A stretch of 40,873 bases of DNA from Candidatus Cloacimonadota bacterium (GTDB lineage: Bacteria > Cloacimonadota > Cloacimonadia > Cloacimonadales > Cloacimonadaceae). The translations under genes and the position numbers were made by a program. Location of the stretch: contig JAQVIX010000012.1 of NCBI GenBank assembly GCA_028695495.1, forward strand, positions 1-40,873, read 5' to 3'. Position 1 is the first letter of the stretch, and the number at the start of each line of letters is the position of its first letter. Shown here piece by piece: positions 15,686-26,080 of this stretch. The notes beneath the pieces were generated by a model. It saw only the letters and a program-made list of their open reading frames with translations, made no database searches and was not told the origin of the DNA.

Positions 15686-18600
15686 ATGTTTTACAAAGAC
15701 CTTATCCAATATGAGCCCATTGAAAGCCTGGTTCAATTGAAAGATGCTGCCATTACTCAGAAAGCCGCCAACCTGGTAAGTACTTATGTAATCTCTGAGG
15801 AAATGGCTGAACGCATTTCCAATCTAATCATAACTCAGTTGCAGTTCGATTCCCCAACTGACAATAAAGGTCTCTTGATTGTGGGTAATTATGGAACCGG
15901 TAAATCTCACTTACTCTCGGTGATCTCAGCCATCTGTGGTGATGCTTCACTTGTTGCGCACCTTACAGATGCACAAGTGAAAGAAAAAGCAAAAATTATA
16001 GCCGGTAGATTCAAGGTGGTTATTCGTACAGAACTTGGTGCCACCACTATGCCGCTGAGAGATATTTTGGTAAGGGAACTCGAAGAGAACCTGAAGAGGG
16101 ATGGTATAGATTATTCCTTCCCGCCTATGGATAAGAGTTATTCCATCAAAAAAGACCTTGAAGACATGATGCAGGCATTTCATGAGGTGTTCCCAAACGA
16201 TGGCTTGATCCTGGTTGTGGATGAGCTTTTAGATTACCTGAGAAGTAGAACGGACCAGGACTTGGTAATAGATCTCAATTTCTTAAGAGAAATAGGGGAA
16301 GCCTGCAAAGACCTGAGATTCAGATTCATCGCCGGTATTCAGGAAGCGATATTCGATAGCCCGAAATTCATATTTGTGGCAGAGAGCCTGCGCAGGGTAA
16401 AGGATAGATTTGAGCAGGTGCGCATTGCCAGGAGAGATCTCAAGTATGTGGTTGCCAATCGTCTGTTAAAAAAAAGCGCTGATCAGACTCAGAAAATCAG
16501 AGAATACCTTGAGCCTTACACTCGATACTATGATGATTTAACCCAGCGTATGGAAGAATTTGTAAATCTTTTTCCCATACATCCCAACTACATCGATACC
16601 TTTGAAAGTATCACCCTGATTGAAAAACGCGAAGTTCTGAAAACCATCTCTTTGAATATAAAGCAAATCATCGACAAAGAGGTTCCGCAAGATACTCCGG
16701 GGATATTGGCTTATGACAGCTATTGGAAGATGTTGAGCGACAATCCCAGCAACCGCTCCAATCCCGATATTAAGGAGGTAATAGAGGTTAATTCAGTTTT
16801 GGTTTCCAAGATCGAACAGGCCTTTACCAAACCCATATACAAAGCTATTGCCATCAGAATCGTTAATGGCCTTTCCATACATAGATTAACCACTGTTGAT
16901 ATGAGTGTAACCATTGGTGCAAACCCCCAAGAATTAAAAAACAACCTCTTCCTTTTTGATGCCAATGCCGCCAGTATGGGAGGTGATGAACCGGATAAAG
17001 ACCTGACCACATTGGTGGAGACTGTGTTGCGGGAGATTGTAATCACCGTTAGTGGTCAGTTTATCTCTTCCAACCCAAACAACGGACAATTTTATCTGGA
17101 TCTAAAGAAAGTTGATGATTTTGACGCCATCATAGCCAAGAAAAAAGACACTCTGGGAGATGCAAGCCTCAATACCTACTACAATGAAGCCCTGAAACGC
17201 GTTTTGGAGAGGATGGATATTACCCCGCATGTAACGAACTACAATATCTGGCAGTATGAGATAAACTGGCGTGAACGCAATGCCCCCCGCAGCGGATATC
17301 TCTTTTTTGGCTCTCCCAATGAACGTTCTACCGCAGTACCACAAAGGGATTATTATATCTATTTCCTCAGACCCTATGATAAAACACCTGTTAAGGATCA
17401 GAAACTCGATGATGAGGTGTTTATATACTTGAACATTAGAGATGAGGAATTTGATGAAGTATTGGGGCTATTTGCAGCATCTCACGAGTTATCCCTCACA
17501 GCATCGGGAAATGCCAAAAACATCTATCAACAGAAATTTGAACAATACCTGCGTAAAGTAGTCTTATGGTTGCAGAGTAATATCTGGGATGCCTTCGATG
17601 TAGTCTATCAGGGAAAACGGCAATCCTTGGAAAACTGGGCAAAGGGCAAGAATATTAGAGAGATCTCTGGATTAGCGCAGAATGAGACTGCAAACTTCAG
17701 AGATATTATCAATGCCATTGCCTCTATCTGCCTGGCTGAACACTTTGAAAATCAGGCACCAAAATATCCCAAGTTTTCAGTCTTGATTACCGGATACAAT
17801 AGAAAGCAGAATATTACCGAAGCCTTACGCTTTATCTCAGGTGGTAATAAAACAAAGCAAGCGTTGGCTATTCTTGATGCCTTACAGCTTCTTGATGGGG
17901 ACAGGATCACCACATCCCAATCACCCATCGCCCAATACATCAGCAACAAGCTGACTGCAAAGGGGAAGGGACAGGTTCTAAATCGGGAAGAACTCATAAC
18001 CAGGGTGAATGGTTTGGACTATCTTGATCCCAGCGGTTTCAGACTGGAACCGGAATGGGTGGTTGTGGTTTTGGTAGCAATGGTCTATTCGGGCGATATC
18101 GACCTCACTGTAGTGGGGAATAAATTTGATGCCACCCGGCTCCAATATCTTGGTGCCACAGACCTGGCTACTTTGGTGGATTTTAAACACATTGAGCTTC
18201 CCAAGGATTGGAATTTACAATCCATAAAATCACTATTTGAGCTTGTGGATCTTCCCTCCGGTTTAGCCCAAAGCATTGCTCAGGGCAGCGATGACCAGGT
18301 GAGGGCACTGCAAGACGCCATTTCAAAATCGATCACCCGCATCGTTTTCGCAATTAACCATCTCAGCGCTGGATTGATATTCTGGGGGTTGGATCTGAAA
18401 GCTTCACTCCAACTGGAAAACGCCCAACAAAACCTTGGCAAAGCCAAGGAGTTCTTAGAGTCTCTCGCGGTCTTCAATACAGCCGCCAAACTTAAGAACT
18501 TTAATGTGCCAGTGGCAGATATTGAATCTCAACGCGTTTCTTTGAACCTTGTTCAAACCATCAAGGCTGCTAAAGACTTTATCGACAACTTAAATCCCCT

Positions 18601-19423
18601 CATAAACTGGCTGTCCACTGCTGAAAAACTGCTCCCCACCGAAAATCCCTGGCAGGATGGATTTGGAAAGACTAAAGAGATTGTACTAAAACAAGTCAAG
18701 GAACTAAAGGCAGAAGAAATTAAGGCTCTCACCGGAAAGATTAGTTATGAACTGCAAAAACTCAAGAAGGACTTTATTGAACACTATGTGAATTTGCATA
18801 GCAAGCAACGCCTTAATAGGCAAGACGATAAAACCAAGGCTGAACTCTCCAATGATTTTAGGATACATAGCCTGCTTAAACTTGGTGAAATCGACATCAT
18901 GCCCAAGCAGCAAGTAAACGACATTCTGGAGAAACTGGCAATTCTGAGAACATGTTTTAACCTTACAGAACAGAACTTGCAGGCAGACCCCATTTGCCCT
19001 CATTGCAAATTCAACGCTGCGGTGGAAACTGGCACCGTGTCTGCAAGCCATATATTGAGGCAGATTGACCAAATGCTGGATATGACCATTGACAACTGGA
19101 CCGAGATGCTGCTCCAGAATCTACAGGATGAACACACTCAAGAATCAATATCTTTGCTGAGCGATAAGGACATAGCTATCCTTGATGAGTTTATCCAGAG
19201 CAAAAAGCTCCCTGATAAACTTGATGATAGCTTTGTGAGAATCCTGAAAGAAGTATTGGCTGGACTCATAAAAGTAACCATAAATATGGATGAAATCCGT
19301 AGAGTGATCAGCAAGGCTGGAGGGTCTATCTCTCCTATTGATTTAAAACGTGTCTTAGATCAGTATATTGATTCACTCACTCAAGGAAAGAATCCTCAAC
19401 GGGTTAGGATTGTACTGGAGTAA
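15686..19423 (+). CDS. brxC: BrxC/PglY-like P-loop ATPase (DUF6079 type)
   Basis: 1,245 residues, in the range of BREX BrxC/PglY proteins. Walker A is GNYGTGKS (67-74) and Walker B is LILVVDE (174-180), followed by a sensor-like region (FRFIAGIQEAIFDS). The middle and C-terminal parts are long, mostly helical and without recognised catalytic motifs; a single CPHC pair lies near residue 1,108. BrxC is an essential large ATPase of BREX, thought to form multimers with the methyltransferase and PglZ. A GAAGGAG ribosome site supports the start. By eye the gene uses AGA/AGG for Arg more often than the flanking housekeeping genes, which prefer CGC, consistent with horizontal transfer. Confidence 0.88.
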   Translation: MFYKDLIQYEPIESLVQLKDAAITQKAANLVSTYVISEEMAERISNLIITQLQFDSPTDNKGLLIVGNYGTGKSHLLSVISAICGDASLVAHLTDAQVKEKAKIIAGRFKVVIRTELGATTMPLRDILVRELEENLKRDGIDYSFPPMDKSYSIKKDLEDMMQAFHEVFPNDGLILVVDELLDYLRSRTDQDLVIDLNFLREIGEACKDLRFRFIAGIQEAIFDSPKFIFVAESLRRVKDRFEQVRIARRDLKYVVANRLLKKSADQTQKIREYLEPYTRYYDDLTQRMEEFVNLFPIHPNYIDTFESITLIEKREVLKTISLNIKQIIDKEVPQDTPGILAYDSYWKMLSDNPSNRSNPDIKEVIEVNSVLVSKIEQAFTKPIYKAIAIRIVNGLSIHRLTTVDMSVTIGANPQELKNNLFLFDANAASMGGDEPDKDLTTLVETVLREIVITVSGQFISSNPNNGQFYLDLKKVDDFDAIIAKKKDTLGDASLNTYYNEALKRVLERMDITPHVTNYNIWQYEINWRERNAPRSGYLFFGSPNERSTAVPQRDYYIYFLRPYDKTPVKDQKLDDEVFIYLNIRDEEFDEVLGLFAASHELSLTASGNAKNIYQQKFEQYLRKVVLWLQSNIWDAFDVVYQGKRQSLENWAKGKNIREISGLAQNETANFRDIINAIASICLAEHFENQAPKYPKFSVLITGYNRKQNITEALRFISGGNKTKQALAILDALQLLDGDRITTSQSPIAQYISNKLTAKGKGQVLNREELITRVNGLDYLDPSGFRLEPEWVVVVLVAMVYSGDIDLTVVGNKFDATRLQYLGATDLATLVDFKHIELPKDWNLQSIKSLFELVDLPSGLAQSIAQGSDDQVRALQDAISKSITRIVFAINHLSAGLIFWGLDLKASLQLENAQQNLGKAKEFLESLAVFNTAAKLKNFNVPVADIESQRVSLNLVQTIKAAKDFIDNLNPLINWLSTAEKLLPTENPWQDGFGKTKEIVLKQVKELKAEEIKALTGKISYELQKLKKDFIEHYVNLHSKQRLNRQDDKTKAELSNDFRIHSLLKLGEIDIMPKQQVNDILEKLAILRTCFNLTEQNLQADPICPHCKFNAAVETGTVSASHILRQIDQMLDMTIDNWTEMLLQNLQDEHTQESISLLSDKDIAILDEFIQSKKLPDKLDDSFVRILKEVLAGLIKVTINMDEIRRVISKAGGSISPIDLKRVLDQYIDSLTQGKNPQRVRIVLE

Positions 19424-19424
19424 C

Positions 19425-21254
19425 ATGATGACAAAAGATAAATTGTTAAAAGCCATAAAAAATCCAGAATGGACTAATGTCGAGTTTAAACTGTGCCGCA
19501 ATGGTGTGGCTGAAGATGCCTACAAAACCGTATCAGCCTTTTCCAATACCAGCGGCGGATACATTATCTTCGGAATCAGAGAAAATGCCAATGGAACTGA
19601 AAGAGAAATAGTGGGCGTGGAAAATGTTGATAGAGTTCAAAATGACTTCCTTAGCTGTTTACGCAGCAGTTCCAAGCTTAGCAGAGTGATATATCCCAAA
19701 GCGATACTACACGAGTTGGATGGAAAACATATACTGGTATTCTATATCCCAGAGGCTAATCGCGAAGAAAAACCCATCTACTTGGATCGAAGAATAGACC
19801 AAGCATATATCCGAAGGGGTGGTGGCGATGAATTGTGCACAGAAACAGAACTAAGGAGCTTCATAAGGGACGCCAGTGTCATACCTTTCGACAGAGTTTT
19901 GGAGCAAGGAATTATCCCCGATAAATTCATTAACACGAAAACCTTAAAGTGGTATAGAAAACTTTATGATGACAGAACTGGAAACAGATATGCCTCGTTT
20001 GACGACATTGACTTTCTTTTAGAACTGGGTCTAATGACAGAAAATGAAGACAAGGTTGTCCCCACCAAAGCAGCCATCTTGCTGTTTGGAAAAGAGCGTT
20101 ATGTAAGGCAGATATTACCCAGACCAATTGTGGATTATCAAAGAATAGATACCTTTGAAGAAAATTGGGACCCAGATAAAAGATGGCATGATCGACTGGT
20201 GATAGAAAGTAACCTCTTTGATGCTTGGAGAGTACTTTATGATAAATACTCCCTTATTGCGGATGTTCCTTTTTCACTTGATGAGACAACCATGCTGCGT
20301 AAAGATGACTCTTTAGAATACAGGTCCTTCCGGGAAGCTGCTGTGAATCTACTGATTCATCAAGACTATGGCGACATTTCCAGAAAAGCCGAGATTAAGA
20401 TATTTAGGGACAAGACCGTATTCTGGAATCCAGGATCTGCATATTCCAGCGTTGAAGAGTTACTAGAATCACGCCACCATCCGACTCGCAATCCCTTGAT
20501 AGTAAGAATCTTTCGCTTGATTGGTCTTTGTGAAGAAGCAGGAACTGGGATCAGGACCATCATGGAAGATTGCCGTAAGCTGGGTCTCTTTCCCGCTCAA
20601 ATCATCAATGATAAATCCGGCTTCAGCTTTTCACTCACTATCCTCAAACAACAGATAATATCCGAACCTTTCAAAGAGCTAATAGCAAGGCTGGATATTA
20701 AGACTAATGCTGATGAAGATGCCATCTTTTCATATCTGGTCGCCTACAAAAATCTGAGCCTGCCCATTGCAAAAGCGATAACAGGAAAGTCTAGCGATGT
20801 TACACTGGCAGCCATGGCTAAGCTTGAGGCTGCAGGACTGACCAAGTCAAGCGACCATAAGCAAGCTTGGTCACTGAGTGAACACATTGAACAACAGATA
20901 ATTAAGACAGATAGTGCCCAAGCTACTGACCAAGCTACTGGGCAAGTAACTGGGCAAGCTACTGGGCAAGCTCATGAGAACAAAAAGCAAGAGATTGCTT
21001 GCCTGATAGAAGAACTAACACAGGTACAAATTGGGATAATTCGAATCTGTTCTGAATCTGTAAGCATGAAAGAAATAATGCAAAACCAATCAAAAATAAA
21101 TCGGGACTATTTGAGAGTTAGACACCTAAATCCGCTGCTTAGACAAGGCATAGTGCTAATGAAATATCCGGATAAACCCAAGCATCCCATGCAAAAGTAT
21201 CATCTTAGCGACTATGGCAGTATAGTACTACAAACCATTCAAGGAGAAAGCTGA
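19425..21254 (+). CDS. AlbA_2 (Schlafen-type) ATP-binding protein inside the BREX-like operon
   Basis: 609 residues from the ATG at 19,425 (a second ATG at 19,428 is equally possible). GGAG at 19,417-19,420 is the ribosome site, so a longer frame reaching into brxC is not used. Domains in order: AlbA_2 (about 14-130: EWTNVEFKLC, AFSNTSGGYIIFGI); a RecG-C/GHKL-like ATPase domain (about 295-400: FREAAVNLLIHQDY with Glu304, Asn308 and His312, later RNPLIVRIF and EEAGTGI); then two winged-helix regions separated by QATDQATGQVTGQATGQA (499-516), coded by tandem 12-base units. Such proteins are frequent accessory genes in defence loci; some AlbA_2 proteins are nucleases or DNA-binding regulators. 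Its stop overlaps the pglX start (TGATG). It could be an effector, a regulator, or a replacement for the missing helicase. Confidence 0.85.
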   Translation: MMTKDKLLKAIKNPEWTNVEFKLCRNGVAEDAYKTVSAFSNTSGGYIIFGIRENANGTEREIVGVENVDRVQNDFLSCLRSSSKLSRVIYPKAILHELDGKHILVFYIPEANREEKPIYLDRRIDQAYIRRGGGDELCTETELRSFIRDASVIPFDRVLEQGIIPDKFINTKTLKWYRKLYDDRTGNRYASFDDIDFLLELGLMTENEDKVVPTKAAILLFGKERYVRQILPRPIVDYQRIDTFEENWDPDKRWHDRLVIESNLFDAWRVLYDKYSLIADVPFSLDETTMLRKDDSLEYRSFREAAVNLLIHQDYGDISRKAEIKIFRDKTVFWNPGSAYSSVEELLESRHHPTRNPLIVRIFRLIGLCEEAGTGIRTIMEDCRKLGLFPAQIINDKSGFSFSLTILKQQIISEPFKELIARLDIKTNADEDAIFSYLVAYKNLSLPIAKAITGKSSDVTLAAMAKLEAAGLTKSSDHKQAWSLSEHIEQQIIKTDSAQATDQATGQVTGQATGQAHENKKQEIACLIEELTQVQIGIIRICSESVSMKEIMQNQSKINRDYLRVRHLNPLLRQGIVLMKYPDKPKHPMQKYHLSDYGSIVLQTIQGES

Positions 21255-24103
21255 TGTCTCAACAAATATTCATAGACCTGGATGCGAGGTCAAAAAGCCC
21301 CGTCACTTGCCTGGGACAAGTATTTGCCAGCGAAGATGTCCGCAGAGAGCATTTCAGAAAGCTCCTGCGAGAAAAACTGAAAGACCCCCAGTTCCGTAAG
21401 ATAGAAGGCTTTCCCTTCGGCGAAGATGAAGATATCATCGCCCTTAGCGATCCTCCTTATTATACCGCCTGTCCCAACCCTTGGATAAATGAATTTATCG
21501 CCGAATGGGAAAAAGAAAAGGGAAGCAGACCTGATGAATATCACCGCGAACCTTTTGCAGCAGACGTAAGCGAAGGAAAGAACGATCCCATCTACAACGC
21601 CCATTCCTACCATACCAAAGTGCCCCACAAGGCTATAATGCGTTACATCCTACACTACACTGAGCCCGGAGATATCGTCTTTGATGGCTTCTGCGGAACT
21701 GGCATGACCGGCGTGGCAGCCCAACTCTGTGGTGACAGGAAAGTAGTGGAATCCTTGGGATATATGGTGCAAGATGATGGCACCATTCTGGATGAAGATG
21801 GCAAGCCTTTTTCCAAATTGGGAGCCCGTAAAGCCATTCTCAATGACCTCTCCCCGGCAGCCACCTTCATCGCCGCCAATTACAATTCTCCCGTGGATGT
21901 CGAGGAGTTTGAACGAGAGGCAAAGCGCATCCTGGAAGAGGTAGAAGAAGAATGCGGCTGGATGTATGAGACCCTGCATACTGATGGTAAAACAATCGGT
22001 AAAATCAACTACACTGTCTGGAGCGATGTGTTTATCTGCTCCAATTGCCAGAAGGAAATCGTATTTTGGGATGTGGCAGTGGATCAAGAAGCGGGGAAAG
22101 TGCAAAGTGAATTTGCATGTAATCACTGTGGTGCCACCCTCACTAAAAAGGGATTGGAAAGACCTTTTATAACGATTTATGATAAAGGCTTTTCTGATGA
22201 TCTCTCCGTTGAAGCTCATGAAAAAAAAGGGAAAACCATTAAACAGGCTAAACAGATACCAGTATTGATCAATTACTCTTTAGGAAAGCAAAAATTCAGA
22301 AAAATACCAGACAGAAGAGACTTGGAGTTGGTTGAAAAAACAAACAGGCTTGATATTCCCTATCGATACCCTAATAATCAAATACCGAAAGGAGATAAAA
22401 CTGCCGATCCTTTTAACTATGGTATTAAAAATGTACATCATTATTATACAACAAGGAACCTCTATACGCTTTCAAAAATTAATAATATCTGCAGTTCACA
22501 TTCATTGGGATTTACTCAACAGTCTGTTAACACCACATTAACATCTAAATTGGTCAGATACAATATGGGAAATAGAGGAAACGGAATTTTGGCTGGAACA
22601 CTATATGTGGCTTCTTTGATTGCTGAAACAAATCCTTTATGGGTTTTTGCAAATAAACAAAAAGATATAGCAAGGGCTATCGGGATGCCATATTACAGTG
22701 TAATTTCAACTATATCTACTTCAAATATTTCTTCAGCCCCTAATGGCGTGCTTGACTACATCTTTACCGACCCTCCTTTTGGTAGTAATCTCATGTATTC
22801 CGAGCTTAACTTCATTTGGGAAAGTTGGTTAAGAGTGTTAACCAACAACAAGCAAGAAGCGATAGAAAACAAAGCACAACAAAAGACCTTGTTTGATTAT
22901 CAAATGATTATGACAGATTGTTTCAGAGAGTATTTTAGAGTTCTCAAGCTAGGTCGCTGGATGACAGTAGAATTTCATAACTCTAAAAACAGCGTGTGGA
23001 ATTCCATCCAAGAGGCGCTGCAGGTTGCTGGCTTTGTAATCGCCGATGTACGCACCCTTGATAAGCAATCTGGCTCTTTCAACCAAGTCAATGCCGCCTC
23101 CGCCGTCAAACAAGACCTGATCATATCCTGTTACAAACCCAATGGTGGACTTGAAGATAGGTTTGTTAAAATTTCCGATACCGAAGAAGGCGTATGGGAC
23201 TTTGTGAGAACGCATCTCAGGCAGCTACCCAAAGTTGTAATAGAAAGAGATAAAATGCAGGTTGTAGCAGAGCGGCAAAACTATCTGCTCTATGACCGCA
23301 TGGTGGCTTTTTATCTGCAACGCAATGCCTTGGTGCCCCTGTCTTCGGCAGAGTTTTACCGAGGATTGGAGGAGCATTTTCCCTCCCGGGATGGGATGTA
23401 TTTCCTGCCGGAGCAGGTGGTGGAATACGATAAAACCAAGATGAAGATTCCAGAGCTGGCACAAATGGTGATATTTATCACAGATGAGGTTTCAGCAATC
23501 CAATGGTTGCGCCAATTGCTCAAAGATAAACCCCAGACGTTCCAAGAGATTCATCCCCAATTTATGAGAGAGATAGCTGGCTGGAACAAAACAGAAAAGA
23601 GCCTTGAGCTATCACTTATCCTGGAAGAAAACTTTTTAAGATACGACGGCATTGCTGAAGTTCCCAGCCAGATTCATACATATCTTTCTACAAACTGGAA
23701 AGATCTGCGCAAGCTCCTCAAAAACGATCCAGAACTGAAAACTAAAGCCAAGGATAGGTGGTATGTGCCCGATCCTAATAAATCGGCAGACCTGGAGCAG
23801 ATGCGGGAAAAGGCTTTGCTAAAAGAATTCTGGACCTATCTGCCCAAAGATTATAGCCCCAAAAAACAGAATGACCTGCAGATAGAGATACCTGATTTGC
23901 CCAAAGCAGGCACTATGCCTTTTTCTGGAAAAAGATACAAGGTAATACGGGCAGAAGCTGTAAGGGCAGGTTTTAAGCTCTGTTGGCAAAATCGGGATTA
24001 TGAGACTATTATTCTGATGGCACAGCGCATACCCAGCAGCCTCTTAGAGGAAGACCCCAAACTGCTGATGTATTACGATCAAGCCATTACCAGGACACAG
24101 TAA
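21254..24103 (+). CDS. pglX: PglX-type (BREX-3 PglXI) adenine-specific DNA methyltransferase
   Basis: 949 residues. Motifs in order: SDPPYY at 65-70 in the stretch DPPYYTACPNPW; the SAM-binding motif DGFCGTG at 144-150; a zinc ribbon with Cys262/265 and Cys289/292; and the catalytic motif TDPPFG at 505-510 followed by YSELNFIWESWL. This is the arrangement of DUF1156-like amino-methyltransferases used as PglXI in BREX type 3, which methylate adenine in a non-palindromic site so that self is marked. A segment from about base 22,170 to 22,740 is visibly more AT-rich than the rest of the gene and probably encodes the variable target-recognition part. AAGGAG lies 7 bases before the ATG, and the start overlaps the preceding stop by one base. 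pglZ follows after only 12 bp, where brxHII would be expected. Confidence 0.88.
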   Translation: MSQQIFIDLDARSKSPVTCLGQVFASEDVRREHFRKLLREKLKDPQFRKIEGFPFGEDEDIIALSDPPYYTACPNPWINEFIAEWEKEKGSRPDEYHREPFAADVSEGKNDPIYNAHSYHTKVPHKAIMRYILHYTEPGDIVFDGFCGTGMTGVAAQLCGDRKVVESLGYMVQDDGTILDEDGKPFSKLGARKAILNDLSPAATFIAANYNSPVDVEEFEREAKRILEEVEEECGWMYETLHTDGKTIGKINYTVWSDVFICSNCQKEIVFWDVAVDQEAGKVQSEFACNHCGATLTKKGLERPFITIYDKGFSDDLSVEAHEKKGKTIKQAKQIPVLINYSLGKQKFRKIPDRRDLELVEKTNRLDIPYRYPNNQIPKGDKTADPFNYGIKNVHHYYTTRNLYTLSKINNICSSHSLGFTQQSVNTTLTSKLVRYNMGNRGNGILAGTLYVASLIAETNPLWVFANKQKDIARAIGMPYYSVISTISTSNISSAPNGVLDYIFTDPPFGSNLMYSELNFIWESWLRVLTNNKQEAIENKAQQKTLFDYQMIMTDCFREYFRVLKLGRWMTVEFHNSKNSVWNSIQEALQVAGFVIADVRTLDKQSGSFNQVNAASAVKQDLIISCYKPNGGLEDRFVKISDTEEGVWDFVRTHLRQLPKVVIERDKMQVVAERQNYLLYDRMVAFYLQRNALVPLSSAEFYRGLEEHFPSRDGMYFLPEQVVEYDKTKMKIPELAQMVIFITDEVSAIQWLRQLLKDKPQTFQEIHPQFMREIAGWNKTEKSLELSLILEENFLRYDGIAEVPSQIHTYLSTNWKDLRKLLKNDPELKTKAKDRWYVPDPNKSADLEQMREKALLKEFWTYLPKDYSPKKQNDLQIEIPDLPKAGTMPFSGKRYKVIRAEAVRAGFKLCWQNRDYETIILMAQRIPSSLLEEDPKLLMYYDQAITRTQ

Positions 24104-24115
24104 AGAGGGCTTAGG

Positions 24116-26077
24116 GTGTACAGCGATCAAGTTCCCGCAAAAGACCTATTGGTAAACGCGATTATTCAGCGATTATGCTCTATTTCGCACCAGATGGTGA
24201 TCTTGTTCGATCATGATAGTTTGGTATCCTCTACTGTTGTTTTTGAGCGAATAGCTGACAAGGGGTTTGATCTTTATGACTATACCGATAACTTGAGTTT
24301 GTACTTTTATCTGGAGAACAAAAGGCGCATGAATTTGGAGTCTGAGAATAGACGGATATTGATCAGGGTTTCCGCAGATCTGGTTAACCTTGCTCAAGTT
24401 CCTTATTCGGTATTGATGCAATCTGATGTTATTCATTTGAGGTTGGACGATTTCTTTACAGGAATTGCAGCTAAAGCAGTTAGGGAGCTTCCCAGCCAGT
24501 ATTTTGAGAAGCTGTATGAATTGTTGCAGACTCAAGCTCAAAACCTGGCTTCATATAGCGAGAGTATTGATTTTATAGCCAGGCGAATATTGGGAATTGA
24601 TACAGCGGGGATAAGCACAGAGCTGCAGTTTTGGGCGGTATTATTTAAGCTGCATTATAAAGATACAGTACTGCCTGAGTTTATTGTGAATAATCTGCTG
24701 AATGTAGGCAAAGAATTGGTGGATGGATATGATATCGACCTTGATCGGGTCTTAAAAAGCAGAGAGTATTTCTATGCTTTTCTACAAAAGGAATGGCGGC
24801 GATTTGTGGATAAATGGACATGCTCCGCGGAATATCCCAGGGTGCTGCCTTTTGATCATCCCGATCTGAAAGTATATACCGATAATTTCTTTACAGAGGG
24901 TTTGCTCCAGCGCATTACTTTAGCGACACCTGTGAAAGTAGAGACCAGCTGGATGGCTTGCGGTATAGAGCGTTCACCCCTGGATAATGTTGCTCTTATC
25001 CAAAGCCAGCTATCCCTGCTCAATTCGCAACTGCCGGGAATAGAAGACAATTATCAAGCCTGGCAGAAATATGCCAAGCATTACGCCAGACTCTTGCAAT
25101 TGCTCTATACCCAGGCGCAGATGCCGGATATCCCAGCTTTGGATCAGCTTCGTGTGGAAGCCAATAGCAGATTCAGGGATTGGGTAATAAAGCATTACGA
25201 TTCCCTTTCCAGCCTGCCAGCCACAGAACCCATTTTGGTGCATCAAATAGCCCGGAGCATGGCATACCGTCGGGCAGAGCAGGCTTCGCCCCAAACGGCG
25301 TTAATTATCTTGGACGGGATGTCTTACGATCAATGGCTGTGCATCCATTCAGAATTGGATTTATCCGGTTCTAAGGTTCAGGAATCTGCCCTATTTGCCT
25401 GGTTGCCCACTCTTACATCCATCTCCCGCCAAGCCATCTTTTGCGCACAGCTTCCTTTCTATTTTGCCAGCTCTTTAACAAATAACAGCAAGGAATCCAG
25501 CCAATGGAAACGCTTTTGGGAAGATGCCGGGCAAGATTCCAACCGAGTGCACTATCTACGGCTGGAAGGCACGGAAGCCCCAGCTATACAAATAGAAAAA
25601 GAGATCAATCTAAATAGCGCCTCGGTAATTGGCATCGTAATCAATACTATCGATAACATGCTGCATGGCATGAATCTGGGCGCTTCAGGCATGCATAGCC
25701 AAATCCGGCACTGGCTTAAGCAGGGGCATTTGGCAGCTTTGCTCAAGCTTCTGTTGGATAAGGGTTTTGAGCTTTGGCTTAGTTCGGATCATGGCAATTT
25801 GGCATGTAGCGGAATAGGCAATATTGCAGATGGTGCGTTATCCGAAACCAAGGCTGCCCGCACCCGGATCTACGCTTCGGAAGCCCTTGCTGTAGGGGCT
25901 TTGGAAAAGTCTGGCTCCTCGCTTTTGTGGACCCCAAAAGGCATACCCCCGCAATTTCATTGCCTCTTTGCTCCATATCAGGCATCGTATTTGGCAAAAG
26001 GGAAAAAGAGCATCTCCCACGGCGGCATTTCTTTGGAAGAGTTAATGGTGCCGCTTATCAAAATAAATAGGACCTAA
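24116..26077 (+). CDS. pglZ: PglZ, BREX alkaline-phosphatase-fold protein
   Basis: 653 residues with a GTG start preceded by GAGGG. The C-terminal half holds the PglZ domain: Asp400 in ALIILDGMSYDQW, Asp558-His559-Gly560 in LSSDHGN and a final SHGGISLEELMVPL, the metal-site segments of the alkaline phosphatase superfamily. The N-terminal half is helical and unclassified. PglZ is the core marker of all BREX types and binds the methyltransferase; a nuclease or phosphodiesterase activity has been reported for some members. It is separated from pglX by 12 bp and from the next gene by 3 bp, so these three are co-expressed. No key residue of the visible motifs is missing. Confidence 0.92.
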   Translation: MYSDQVPAKDLLVNAIIQRLCSISHQMVILFDHDSLVSSTVVFERIADKGFDLYDYTDNLSLYFYLENKRRMNLESENRRILIRVSADLVNLAQVPYSVLMQSDVIHLRLDDFFTGIAAKAVRELPSQYFEKLYELLQTQAQNLASYSESIDFIARRILGIDTAGISTELQFWAVLFKLHYKDTVLPEFIVNNLLNVGKELVDGYDIDLDRVLKSREYFYAFLQKEWRRFVDKWTCSAEYPRVLPFDHPDLKVYTDNFFTEGLLQRITLATPVKVETSWMACGIERSPLDNVALIQSQLSLLNSQLPGIEDNYQAWQKYAKHYARLLQLLYTQAQMPDIPALDQLRVEANSRFRDWVIKHYDSLSSLPATEPILVHQIARSMAYRRAEQASPQTALIILDGMSYDQWLCIHSELDLSGSKVQESALFAWLPTLTSISRQAIFCAQLPFYFASSLTNNSKESSQWKRFWEDAGQDSNRVHYLRLEGTEAPAIQIEKEINLNSASVIGIVINTIDNMLHGMNLGASGMHSQIRHWLKQGHLAALLKLLLDKGFELWLSSDHGNLACSGIGNIADGALSETKAARTRIYASEALAVGALEKSGSSLLWTPKGIPPQFHCLFAPYQASYLAKGKKSISHGGISLEELMVPLIKINRT

Positions 26078-26080
26078 ATA

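Noticed and set aside
19368-19424. N-terminal extension of the AlbA_2 gene into brxC
   Set aside because: GGAG at 19,417-19,420 is correctly placed for ATG 19,425/19,428, and the extension has no family similarity.
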